Assembly: GCA_937930495.1 (NCBI GenBank)
Contig: CALGKL010000221.1
Coordinates: forward strand, 1-8,069
Source: an uncultured Gloeocapsa sp.
Lineage (GTDB): Bacteria > Cyanobacteriota > Cyanobacteriia > Cyanobacteriales > Gloeocapsaceae
Length of the DNA: 8,069 nt
Direction of reading: 5' to 3'
Part shown: positions 1 to 6,194 of the stretch, one piece after another
Layout of the letters: each line of letters opens with the position of its first letter
How positions within the stretch are numbered: the first letter of the stretch is position 1
The notes under the pieces: model-generated
What the model saw: the letters and a program-made list of their open reading frames with translations, nothing else
Database searches by the model: none
What the model was told of the DNA's origin: nothing
Made by a program: the position numbers and the translations under genes

Positions 1-476
1 GAAGCTAACCCTTTCAGTCCATAGAGTACAGTTAACTTTAAGGAAAATAGATCATTATTGCCAATATTTTCGCTGATAAAGCTTAAGGCTACATCTTGAC
101 CCTGTTCTACTAAACTAGTGCTAAAATCTGGTTGATAACGAGCGATTTTGGGGAAAAGTATTGATTCTCCCTGGAGATTATGAATCTGGGTTTTTAAATC
201 TTCGCGATAATCGAGACATTGACGAATATATTTAGTAAATCGTTTTTGGTCGAAATTAACGTTGGTCATCGTGGCGAAAATTGCCTCACAGGTAAAGACA
301 TCAACATCATGGGTATCGATATTTAATTCTTTAGCTTTGAGTACAACATGAGCTAATCCACGTAAACAATAAATGGTCAAATCCTGTACAGCATTGACTT
401 GAGGACTTTTACCACAAGCACCCCATTGATGACATCCATTACCGCTAGCTGTTTGTTCGCATTGTTCACAAAACAT
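1..476 (-). CDS. hcp: Hybrid-cluster protein (Hcp, hydroxylamine/NO reductase), 5' part
   Basis: This reads from an ATG at 474-476 leftwards off the window edge, so only the first ~158 residues are present (whole family members are roughly 500-550). The protein begins MFCEQCEQTASGNGCHQWG, with Cys3, Cys6, Cys15 and Cys21, the Cx2Cx8Cx5C spacing of the Desulfovibrio-type Hcp that binds a [4Fe-4S] cluster. The E. coli type has wider spacing and a [2Fe-2S] cluster. The following GKSPQVNAVQDLTIYCLRGLA matches the conserved 'LQDLL...LRGLA' stretch of the family. Family knowledge: Hcp is a cytoplasmic Fe-S/Fe-S-O protein reducing nitric oxide or hydroxylamine under anaerobic or nitrosative conditions. 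The hybrid-cluster ligands lie in the missing part and cannot be checked. A Shine-Dalgarno AGAGG (486-490) sits 9 nt before the ATG and supports this start. Divergent from a Crp/Fnr regulator that probably controls it. Confidence 0.93.
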   Translation of the reverse strand, partial: MFCEQCEQTASGNGCHQWGACGKSPQVNAVQDLTIYCLRGLAHVVLKAKELNIDTHDVDVFTCEAIFATMTNVNFDQKRFTKYIRQCLDYREDLKTQIHNLQGESILFPKIARYQPDFSTSLVEQGQDVALSFISENIGNNDLFSLKLTVLYGLKGLA

Positions 477-514
477 AATCTAAATCCTCTTTTTTGCTCA
501 GTTTATCTATGATC

Positions 515-520
515 ACTGTA
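515..520 (-). promoter_or_regulatory. Predicted -10 element of hcp (TACAGT)
   Basis: On the minus strand TACAGT lies at 520-515, giving an expected start of transcription near 508-509 and a leader of about 33 nt before the hcp ATG. No good -35 hexamer precedes it. Instead the palindrome at 543-558 is centred at 550.5, about 41.5 bp upstream of that start, the usual place for a class II Crp/Fnr activator that replaces the -35 contact. The -10 match itself is modest; the spacing to the operator is what makes it credible. Confidence 0.5.
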
Positions 521-542
521 GAGGATGTTAGTTATCTAAGGC

Positions 543-558
543 TTTGACTTAAGTCAAA
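543..558. promoter_or_regulatory. Crp/Fnr-type operator palindrome between hcp and its regulator
   Basis: TTTGACTTAAGTCAAA is a perfect 16-bp palindrome. Its core TTGAC-N4-GTCAA has the same half-site spacing as the FNR site TTGAT-N4-ATCAA, differing by one base per half. It fits the recognition helix ETLSR of the adjacent regulator, where Glu, Ser and Arg occupy the positions that read the TTGA part in FNR. It ends 8 nt before the regulator start codon, so binding there would probably repress the regulator gene, while its position relative to the hcp -10 suggests activation of hcp. Confidence 0.75.
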
Positions 559-560
559 CT

Positions 561-590
561 TAAACAATGTTAAACAATCTAGAACAATTT
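561..590 (+). repeat. Short 10-bp tandem repeat over the regulator start codon
   Basis: Three consecutive 10-base units read TAAACAATGT, TAAACAATCT and AGAACAATTT; the first two differ at one base and the third is diverged. The first unit contains the ATG at 567. The repeat encodes the Asn/Leu-rich start MLNNLEQF. The 10-bp period equals about one helical turn next to the operator, but with so short an AT-rich tract chance is a fair explanation. Confidence 0.35.
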
Positions 591-1247
591 TTAAGCAAGA
601 CTAAACTCTTTAGTGGTTTACCTTCAGAACAATATCATTCTTTGGGAAAAATTGCCCGGAAACTCGTTTATCCGAAAGGACAAGTTATTTTTACTCAAGG
701 TGAACCAGGAAAGGGTTTTTTTATCGTCATTAAGGGTAAAGTTAAGATCTCGCAAACTTCTTTAGAGGGAAAAGAACAGATTTTAAACTTTTTTACCGAA
801 GGGGAACATTTTGCAGAGGTTCCCGCTTTTGACGGTGGTTGTTATCCGGTTTCAGCAGCAACTCTAGAGGATACAGAATTACTTTTTTTCTCCAGAGAAG
901 ATTTTCTGCATCTAATTCAAAAACACCCTAGTTTAGCCATCAATATTCTAGTTGTTTTTGCTAAACATTTACGTAAATTAGTGGGATTGGTAGAAAATGT
1001 CTCCCTTAGAGAAGTTCCCCAACGACTCGCGGTTTATTTATTAGATTTGAGTGAACGTCAAGGCCATAAAACTACTGTAGAATTAGATCTAACTAAAGGA
1101 CAATTAGCGGCTATGATGGGTACGATTCCAGAAACTCTCTCCCGTGGTTTGACTAAATTATCCCAAGAGGGTTTAATCGCTGTTCAAGGAGTGCAAATAA
1201 CCTTACTAGATGTGGAAAAACTCCGCCAAAAAGCTGGATTTTTCTAG
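567..1247 (+). CDS. Crp/Fnr-family transcription regulator, probable Hcp regulator (HcpR-like)
   Basis: This is a 226-residue two-domain regulator. Residues ~15-110 form a cyclic-nucleotide-binding-type beta-roll (GQVIFTQGEPGKGFFIVIKGKVKI), ~113-147 a long dimerisation helix, and ~150-205 the winged helix-turn-helix with recognition helix IPETLSRGLTKL. Glu189, Ser192 and Arg193 match the FNR base-reading residues. There is only one cysteine (Cys92), so the FNR-type four-cysteine oxygen-sensing cluster is absent. The beta-roll also lacks an obvious cAMP-binding RxS signature. Divergence from hcp and the palindrome in between make an HcpR/DNR-like nitrosative-stress activator the best guess; the effector, possibly haem-bound NO as in some relatives, is not visible. 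No clear Shine-Dalgarno precedes the ATG. The gene runs head-on into the DUF218 gene with 11 nt between the stop codons and no terminator. Confidence 0.88.
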   Translation: MLNNLEQFLSKTKLFSGLPSEQYHSLGKIARKLVYPKGQVIFTQGEPGKGFFIVIKGKVKISQTSLEGKEQILNFFTEGEHFAEVPAFDGGCYPVSAATLEDTELLFFSREDFLHLIQKHPSLAINILVVFAKHLRKLVGLVENVSLREVPQRLAVYLLDLSERQGHKTTVELDLTKGQLAAMMGTIPETLSRGLTKLSQEGLIAVQGVQITLLDVEKLRQKAGFF

Positions 1248-1258
1248 AAATCAAGATT

Positions 1259-2041
1259 TTATAACCAACCCCGTAACCAATAAACAACTATCCCTATATA
1301 CTCTTTAAGAGCTAGATTGGTTAAAGCTAGACGATTAGCTTGAGGTAAAAGATTTAAGATAAAATCCTCCACACTGTAATTATAGGTTCTGGTGATTAAA
1401 AAATCCGTAGGTGCGGCTATAGTATCTATCCCTAGTTTAGTAAAAATAGCCATAGAGCGGGGCATGTGAAAAGCAGAAGTAACTAGTAAAATCTTGTTAA
1501 TCCCTTTTTCTTGGAGAATTTCTAGGACATTAACCGCGTTTTCATAGGTATTGAGGGAGAAAGGTTCTTCAATCATACTTTCAGGTGGTACTCCTAACAT
1601 TGCTAACAAACTAGCCATATCAGCAGCTTCGGAACCTCCCTCGCCTCGCCAGGTGATTCTCCCCCCTGCTAAAATAATCAGGGGCGCTCTTTGGGTATGA
1701 TAGAGATGGGCTGCATAAAACAAGCGATCGCCGTGTTCGTTGACATTAACCATCAACCTAGGGGGTTCCACACTTTGAGTCGCACCCCCTAAAACTACGA
1801 TCGCTTCGGCGGTAGGAGGGTTAACCAAAGGGGGATACCGCGATTCTAAAGCAAAAACCAAAGCACTACTCACCCATTCATTGCTAGCAATTAATAAGAT
1901 AGCTAAAGCCGTAATAATCGGAGCAAAAGTCCAAGGAGATTTTCTCCACCACAAAATTAAAGCGAGCAACAATAATAGACAAGCTAATCCCAAAGGGTAC
2001 AAAAAAATGGGTAATAGTTTTGAGAGAAATAAAAAACTCAT
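1259..2041 (-). CDS. DUF218/YdcF-SanA-ElyC-like membrane protein
   Basis: This is a 260-residue protein anchored by two N-terminal membrane segments (about residues 7-31 and 37-53), followed by a DUF218 domain. Visible family motifs are AIVVLGG (80-86), the RLFYAAHLYH helix (106-115), LIILAGG (121-127), a Glu/Ser-rich loop with E137, SLNTYENA (162-169) and VTSAFHMPRS (188-196). The E. coli relatives SanA and ElyC affect envelope integrity, and ElyC has been tied to undecaprenyl lipid-carrier metabolism; the biochemical activity is not settled. I chose the ATG at 2041, 2 nt after the ispE stop (TAA-AA-ATG), rather than an in-frame ATG at 2089 that would overlap ispE by 46 nt and put a polar tail before the first membrane helix. 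It is the last gene of the rsmA-ispE operon. Sitting behind an isoprenoid gene fits a lipid-carrier role, as inference. Confidence 0.85.
   Translation of the reverse strand: MSFLFLSKLLPIFLYPLGLACLLLLLALILWWRKSPWTFAPIITALAILLIASNEWVSSALVFALESRYPPLVNPPTAEAIVVLGGATQSVEPPRLMVNVNEHGDRLFYAAHLYHTQRAPLIILAGGRITWRGEGGSEAADMASLLAMLGVPPESMIEEPFSLNTYENAVNVLEILQEKGINKILLVTSAFHMPRSMAIFTKLGIDTIAAPTDFLITRTYNYSVEDFILNLLPQANRLALTNLALKEYIGIVVYWLRGWL
1724..1731. repeat. HIP1 octamer GCGATCGC (in DUF218 gene)
   Basis: This is the highly iterated palindrome typical of many cyanobacterial genomes. This copy, followed by C, lies inside the DUF218 coding region. Confidence 0.9.
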
Positions 2042-2043
2042 TT

Positions 2044-2988
2044 TTAAGTTGCCAAATGAATTCCACTCGCACTCAAACGCGCCGTCCAAGCGGCTAAATT
2101 AGGATCATCTACCCTGATTAACAATTGTTCCTTGAGGGTTTCTGCTTCCTCTAAACTGGAACAGAGGGTAAATACAGTAGGTCCTGATCCAGACATCATT
2201 GTTCCTAATCCCCCTAAATTGGACATTATTTGCTTTAATTGGGCTACTTCAGGATATTCGGGAAAAACCACTTTTTCTAAATCGTTGTGTAAGAGTTTCC
2301 CAATTTTTACCCCATCCTGTGCCACAATCCCCTGTACTAATGGACCAGAATGCACCCGTTGACTGTGAGTGGGAAAACTATCGATATCTGTAGGGTAGGT
2401 ATGACCATATTCTTGACGATAACTCCGATAAGCCCAAGGAGTGGCAATAGAAATATTATTGTACTTGGCTAGCACGACATAAAGATTAGTTAAATCGGGA
2501 ATGGGATCTAATTTTTCCCCCCTCCCTGTGGCGATCGCCGTTCCGCCGGTGAGAGAAAAGGGGACATCTGAACCTAATTTAGCGCCGAGAACTTGCAATT
2601 CTGGTTGAGTTAAGCCTAATTCCCACATTAAGTTTAACCCAACTAAGACTGCGGCTGCGTTACCAGAACCTCCAGCTAATCCAGCTGCTACTGGTATGCG
2701 TTTATCGATGATAATATCTACACCGCCATAATTAGCAGCAATTTGGGGAAATTCTGCTTGAATTAAGCGTACGGCTTGGTAAGCTAAATTGTCTTTAGTT
2801 AAGGGAACTTCTGGATGATTACAATATACTCTAATCTCTTCTGTGCCGGAAGGACGTATTTCTAGGTGATCAGCTAAATCGATACTTTGCATAATCATCA
2901 CCAACTCGTGATAATTATCACTACGCATACCGATAATTTCTAGATAGAGATTAATTTTAGCTGGAGCAATCAGATGATAAGAACGCAT
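2044..2988 (-). CDS. ispE: 4-diphosphocytidyl-2-C-methyl-D-erythritol kinase
   Basis: A GHMP-family kinase of 314 residues, normal for the family. It phosphorylates the 2-hydroxyl of CDP-methylerythritol with ATP in the methylerythritol-phosphate (MEP) pathway, which supplies isoprenoids for carotenoids, phytol, quinones and lipid carriers. Visible features are APAKINLYL near the N-terminus with the catalytic-type Lys11, the glycine-rich ATP loop PVAAGLAGGSGNAA (99-112), SDVPF with the catalytic-type Asp141, GGTAIATGRGE (148-158), and the C-terminal GHMP motif MMSGSGPTVF (264-273). The start is the ATG at 2986-2988, only 3 nt after the rsmA stop, and its stop is 2 nt before the DUF218 start, so translation is likely coupled. 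The rsmA-ispE order recurs in other bacteria. No defect is seen. Confidence 0.96.
   Translation of the reverse strand: MRSYHLIAPAKINLYLEIIGMRSDNYHELVMIMQSIDLADHLEIRPSGTEEIRVYCNHPEVPLTKDNLAYQAVRLIQAEFPQIAANYGGVDIIIDKRIPVAAGLAGGSGNAAAVLVGLNLMWELGLTQPELQVLGAKLGSDVPFSLTGGTAIATGRGEKLDPIPDLTNLYVVLAKYNNISIATPWAYRSYRQEYGHTYPTDIDSFPTHSQRVHSGPLVQGIVAQDGVKIGKLLHNDLEKVVFPEYPEVAQLKQIMSNLGGLGTMMSGSGPTVFTLCSSLEEAETLKEQLLIRVDDPNLAAWTARLSASGIHLAT
2531..2538. repeat. HIP1 octamer GCGATCGC (in ispE)
   Basis: This copy is in the extended form GGCGATCGCC (2530-2539) within the ispE segment encoding the conserved GGTAIATGRGE loop. Confidence 0.9.
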
Positions 2989-2991
2989 AAA

Positions 2992-3801
2992 CTAGTTTTG
3001 GAGATAATTACTTAATTGTATCCATTCCGATAAACTTAATTCTTCAGCGCGAGCTTGAGGATTTAATTGCAAGGTGGTTAAAATCTCACTGAGACTATCC
3101 CCATCTACTAAAGATTTAAGGTTATTGCGTAACATTTTACGACGATTAGCAAACCCTAATTCCACAATTGTGCTTAAATGTTTAGGATTTTTAGCTACTA
3201 AGGGAAAAGGACGCAAAGATAAACTCACCACCGCTGAATCCACTTTAGGGGGTGGATAAAAAGCTTGGGCAGGAACTTGACAAACTAACCGACAATCGGC
3301 TAAATATTGCATACGTACCGATAAACCCCCAAAAGCTTTGGTACCTGGTTTAGCTAATAGGCGATCGGCTACTTCTTTTTGGATCAATAGGACGATTAAG
3401 TCGTACTTTTCTTCCTGAGGTTGACTAATCGTCCCTAAGAGTTTTTCCAGAATTGGACCTGTGATATTGTAGGGTATGTTGGCTACTACCTTATTAATTT
3501 TAGTGACAGGGGGAAAGCTAAGGGCGTGGGTGTGATAATCTAGCTTGAGAATGTCTCCTTCAATTAAATAAAATTTTTCTTGGTTACCGAATTGTTTACT
3601 TAATTTGGCGCACAAATCCCGATCGATTTCTACAGCGATTACAGCTGAAACCTTTTCGAGCAAACGACGTGTCAAAATACCTGTACCTGGTCCTATTTCT
3701 AGGACTACATCTTCTTGACACAAGGAAGAAGCATTGATAATCTCAGCCAGGATTGCTTCACTTTTTAACCAATGTTGACCAAAACGTTTACGAGGTTGCA
3801 T
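2992..3801 (-). CDS. rsmA: 16S rRNA (adenine1518/1519-N6) dimethyltransferase
   Basis: RsmA (KsgA) is 269 residues here. It uses S-adenosylmethionine to dimethylate two adjacent adenines in the 3'-terminal helix of 16S rRNA during late 30S assembly. The sequence opens MQPRKRFGQHWLKSE, the conserved RKRFGQ(H/N) start of the family. It then shows SAM motif I LEIGPGTG (34-41), acidic residues in VEID (57-60) and EGDIL (81-85), the catalytic NIPY (108-111), the FYPPPKVDSAVV stretch and the NRRKMLRNNL helix of the C-terminal domain. All are intact. It is the first gene of a three-gene operon with ispE and the DUF218 gene. Its upstream neighbour is divergent and only 12 bp away, so its own promoter must lie within the 5' coding part of that methyltransferase; I could not pick a convincing one. 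Confidence 0.96.
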   Translation of the reverse strand: MQPRKRFGQHWLKSEAILAEIINASSLCQEDVVLEIGPGTGILTRRLLEKVSAVIAVEIDRDLCAKLSKQFGNQEKFYLIEGDILKLDYHTHALSFPPVTKINKVVANIPYNITGPILEKLLGTISQPQEEKYDLIVLLIQKEVADRLLAKPGTKAFGGLSVRMQYLADCRLVCQVPAQAFYPPPKVDSAVVSLSLRPFPLVAKNPKHLSTIVELGFANRRKMLRNNLKSLVDGDSLSEILTTLQLNPQARAEELSLSEWIQLSNYLQN

Positions 3802-3804
3802 AAT
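3775..3804 (+). promoter_or_regulatory. Predicted sigma-70-type promoter of the methyltransferase gene
   Basis: TTGACC at 3775-3780 and CATAAT at 3799-3804 are separated by 18 bp and resemble TTGACA/TATAAT. Transcription would begin near 3811, leaving only 2-3 nt before the ATG at 3814, so the mRNA would be essentially leaderless. The first three bases of the -10 element are the complement of the rsmA start codon, so promoter and divergent start codon share bases. Confidence 0.5.
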
Positions 3805-3813
3805 TTAACTATC

Positions 3814-4767
3814 ATGGAAACAAAATTAAAGCCAGATTGGGCAGGAGAAGATTGGTTATCCCAATTTGTCAATATCTTAATTAAGACTAAACCTATTTAC
3901 GCCCTGATGAGACACCAAGCTAGACAGGTGATGATTAAAACCGCCGAGAAAAAAGGTATTCCCTGGCGTAAAAGTTGTCAAGCGATCGCCATGACTGGTG
4001 TTGAATCTACCTTAGATACTATCACTAATCCCGATGTGGTCTATCCCGATTATTATCGCGTCCCTTTTCACGCTTACCCCGAAGGTAATCTCTGTTGGCA
4101 AGCTGCTTTAGAAGCACCTTCTGCTACCTATGCTATGGCTTTACGCATCTGGAAGGAGGAGGATTTAACCTGGGAAAATGCCCATAATCGTTTACGAGAT
4201 AATTTTTATCGGGTTTTGAGTCAATATACTCCCTATCCTGTGACTCATCTTTTGGATTTAGGGTGTTCTGTTGGTCTTTCTACTCGTAGTCTTCACGACT
4301 ATTATCAGTCTTTACAGGAACAACCAATACAAACAGTTGGTTTAGATTTATCCCCTTATATGTTAGCAGTGGCTAAAATCCTCGATTCCGAGGGGAAGAT
4401 TGCTCAATGGTGTCATAGTTTGGCGGAAAAAACACCTTTTGCTGAGGATAGTTTTGACGTGATTACCCTACAATATACAATCCACGAACTACCTAATGAG
4501 GCTACTCGGGCTATCTTTACCGAAGCTAAAAGAATCCTTAAACCCGGTGGTTGTCTCGGGATCGTCGATAATAACCCGCGATCGCCCGTTATCCAAAACC
4601 TTCCTGTAGCTTTATTCCTGTTGATGAAAAGTACCGAACCCTGGACCGATGAATACTATACTTTTGACGTGGAAGCTAATTTAAAAGCGATCGGTTTTGA
4701 CCATAAAACTACTGTATCGGTCGATCCTCGTCATCGCGCAATTATTGCTATTAAAGGTCAATCTTAA
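3814..4767 (+). CDS. Class I SAM-dependent methyltransferase, substrate unknown
   Basis: This is a 317-residue protein. After a ~140-residue N-terminal region rich in Trp/Tyr and without a recognised domain comes a UbiE/type-11-like methyltransferase fold: motif I HLLDLGCSVGLS (145-156), the acidic end of strand 2 in VGLDLS (Asp178), a DSFDVITLQYTIHELP stretch (212-227) and LKPGG (242-246). The C-terminal part includes VDNNPRSP. The substrate cannot be read from the sequence; small-molecule targets such as quinones, pigments or lipids fit better than nucleic acid, but this is only family flavour. An in-frame ATG at 3772 exists, but it would overlap rsmA and precede the predicted promoter, so I chose 3814. 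No Shine-Dalgarno is present, consistent with a leaderless or near-leaderless transcript. Terminator at 4771-4804. Confidence 0.85.
   Translation: METKLKPDWAGEDWLSQFVNILIKTKPIYALMRHQARQVMIKTAEKKGIPWRKSCQAIAMTGVESTLDTITNPDVVYPDYYRVPFHAYPEGNLCWQAALEAPSATYAMALRIWKEEDLTWENAHNRLRDNFYRVLSQYTPYPVTHLLDLGCSVGLSTRSLHDYYQSLQEQPIQTVGLDLSPYMLAVAKILDSEGKIAQWCHSLAEKTPFAEDSFDVITLQYTIHELPNEATRAIFTEAKRILKPGGCLGIVDNNPRSPVIQNLPVALFLLMKSTEPWTDEYYTFDVEANLKAIGFDHKTTVSVDPRHRAIIAIKGQS
3982..3989. repeat. HIP1 octamer GCGATCGC (in methyltransferase, 5' part)
   Basis: Copy within the N-terminal coding region of the methyltransferase, encoding part of QAIAM. Confidence 0.9.
4578..4585. repeat. HIP1 octamer GCGATCGC (in methyltransferase, 3' part)
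   Basis: Copy in the codons for the NPRSPV segment. It makes this gene the only one here with two copies. Confidence 0.9.
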
Positions 4768-4770
4768 GTC

Positions 4771-4804
4771 TTGGGAATAGGGAGTGATTATCCCTATTCT
4801 CCAA
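4771..4804. terminator. Bidirectional hairpin between convergent transcripts
   Basis: TTGGGAATAGGGA (4771-4783) pairs with TCCCTATTC-T-CCAA (4791-4804), giving a 13-bp stem with one bulged T at 4800 and a 7-nt loop. It starts 3 nt after the methyltransferase stop and lies 17 nt beyond the stop of the converging microprotein gene. Only TTT follows on the plus strand and there is no T-run on the minus strand, so it may be a weak intrinsic terminator or mainly an mRNA 3'-end stabiliser. Confidence 0.65.
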
Positions 4805-4821
4805 TTTAACCTCAAAGTGAT

Positions 4822-4944
4822 TTAATGGGCACAACCGTTACCATCGTATTTATCAGTATCGTAAAAACCGTTTTTCGTGCCAAAAAATAGCGCCGCTACG
4901 GTAAAAAGGCTGGTCAAAACGACCATAACTAATTTAACATCCAT
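4822..4944 (-). CDS. 40-residue single-span membrane microprotein, function unknown
   Basis: This is a short gene that reads ATG (4942-4944) to TAA (4822-4824) without interruption. The protein begins MDVKLVMVVLTSLFTVAALF, one hydrophobic segment (about residues 4-21), and continues with a short polar tail FGTKNGFYDTDKYDGNGCAH holding four Asp, two Tyr, one Cys and a C-terminal His. I do not recognise a named family with certainty; it resembles the one-helix small proteins that accompany membrane complexes in cyanobacteria. Its ATG lies 2 nt after the TGA of the flavoprotein gene (TGA-TT-ATG), typical of translational coupling in one operon. No strong Shine-Dalgarno is present. The convergent terminator lies just beyond its stop. 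The clean organisation, hydrophobic N-half and coupled start argue for a real gene; the role, such as a partner of the flavoprotein at the membrane, is a guess. Confidence 0.72.
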   Translation of the reverse strand: MDVKLVMVVLTSLFTVAALFFGTKNGFYDTDKYDGNGCAH

Positions 4945-4946
4945 AA

Positions 4947-6194
4947 TCAAATAATACCTAGTTGCAGTGAGTCGATCCTAGCATTATCTGATTTTACTTG
5001 TCTAGCTAAGTTATAACTATGTTTAGTCATTCCTTGGACGATCATTTCGCTAGCTTTTCTCCCTCCTGCTAAATTACGCGCTACAGGACCTATTTGTAAT
5101 CCTGCTAGGGCACCCATGAGATAAAATTCACTCTTAGGTAAACGTAAATATTTATCTATTACAGGTAAGCCTTGGATAATTTCTGTAGGATAGGTTTGTA
5201 AAACTTCTGTTAGTAAAGGGTTTTCTTGGGCGTTAAATTTTGTTCCTGTAGCTAACCAGATTCGGTCAAAGTCTTTCTCTAAATCGTTTGTACAAATCAC
5301 TCGCCAACGATTCTCTTCCCATTTTGCTTCCCTTACCTCACAGTTTTCCCAAAATTCAATATTGTTACTTCTGCGCAACTCCCCTAATATTTTAGGGGTT
5401 ATTGAACCACCGTTGCGTGCTTGTTGAATCATTTCCCAGCGATGATTCCAGTTTGACTCAGCTTCAAAACCTTTGAGGTATTTTGGTCCTAACCATCCCG
5501 GATCGGCGTCGAAAAGTTTCACCTGTAAATTTCTTCTGGTCATGAGGGTGATTTTTGCGCCTCGATTGATTCCACCTACAGCGAGATGACCACTGGTTAA
5601 TCCTCCGCCAATAATTAGGATTCGTTCCCCTTTTAGTTTTAAATTGGCTAAGTTAATTTGCCTAGCGTAAGCTAGTCTATCTTGGGGGTATTTAGTCTCA
5701 ATCTTATTTACCCAAGGGGGTATTTGTGTTTCGCCTTGGTTGGTGGCTAAAACAACTCTAGAGGTGGTGATTATGTTGTTATCACTTAAAAAAAGTTGAA
5801 ATTTACCTTTAATAGGCACAATTTTGACTACTTTTGCCTGATAAATACTATTTTCTAACCCCCAATTCTTAACTACTTCAGCACAAAAATCTTCAAATAA
5901 TTTTGTTCCCGGTAAGTCGTAGGGATCGAATAATTCGTCAGGACGATTTTCAGCAAAACTTCTTAAAGCATAGGGATAAGGATCGGGATGATGTACAGCG
6001 GGAGACCTGAGATGGGGAATTTCTAAAGCCTTAAACTGTTGACGCCATTGACTCAACCATTCCCCTTGGGGGTCGATGACTATAAAGCGAGATCGCCACT
6101 GTTTCTTTTTCTGTAGTAAATGTGTAACTAAGGTTAGGGCTTGAGGACCTGCACCAATAATCCCGATATCGGTTTGGGTGATTAGCGACGCCAT
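4947..6194 (-). CDS. FAD/NAD(P)-binding flavoprotein, SidA/IucD-like monooxygenase group
   Basis: This is a 415-residue protein with two dinucleotide-binding folds. Residues 10-20 (IGIIGAGPQAL) form an N-terminal FAD GxGxxA motif and 192-206 (ILIIGGGLTSGHLAV) an NAD(P)H-type Rossmann loop, with LATGT (314-318) following as in flavin monooxygenases. The segment HLRSPAVHHPDPYPYALRSF (61-80) and the C-terminal MGALAGLQIGPVARNLAGG (360-378) look like the substrate/FAD-closing regions of FAD/NAD(P)-binding proteins related to lysine/ornithine N-hydroxylases. No membrane segment or signal peptide is seen, so it is probably cytoplasmic. The reaction is unknown; N-hydroxylation for siderophore chemistry is one possibility and a plain NAD(P)H-dependent reductase another. 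Its ATG overlaps the end of the PEP-CTERM gene by 13 nt and it is the middle gene of a three-gene operon under a Fur-like operator. Confidence 0.85.
   Translation of the reverse strand: MASLITQTDIGIIGAGPQALTLVTHLLQKKKQWRSRFIVIDPQGEWLSQWRQQFKALEIPHLRSPAVHHPDPYPYALRSFAENRPDELFDPYDLPGTKLFEDFCAEVVKNWGLENSIYQAKVVKIVPIKGKFQLFLSDNNIITTSRVVLATNQGETQIPPWVNKIETKYPQDRLAYARQINLANLKLKGERILIIGGGLTSGHLAVGGINRGAKITLMTRRNLQVKLFDADPGWLGPKYLKGFEAESNWNHRWEMIQQARNGGSITPKILGELRRSNNIEFWENCEVREAKWEENRWRVICTNDLEKDFDRIWLATGTKFNAQENPLLTEVLQTYPTEIIQGLPVIDKYLRLPKSEFYLMGALAGLQIGPVARNLAGGRKASEMIVQGMTKHSYNLARQVKSDNARIDSLQLGII

Noticed and set aside
518..531. NtcA-like site GTA-N8-TAG in the hcp upstream region
   Set aside because: The right half is TAG instead of TAC and it lies in the wrong place for class II activation of either gene; the perfect palindrome at 543-558 is a far better operator.
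1237..1252. Possible hairpin GATTT...AAATC at the regulator stop
   Set aside because: Only a 5-bp AT stem without a T-run; not a credible terminator.
2039..2089. Longer N-terminus for the DUF218 protein from an ATG at 2089
   Set aside because: It would overlap ispE by 46 nt and add a polar stretch before the first membrane helix; the ATG at 2041 fits the operon spacing.
1881..2102. Plus-strand open frame opposite the DUF218 and ispE genes
   Set aside because: Antisense shadow of well-supported genes with no recognisable protein features; the same applies to frames at 1884-2072 (minus), 2132-2362, 2199-2393, 3074-3259 and 7116-7307.
3772..3813. Upstream ATG at 3772 for the methyltransferase
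   Set aside because: The extra residues lie over the rsmA coding start and ahead of the predicted promoter; they look like antisense of RsmA.
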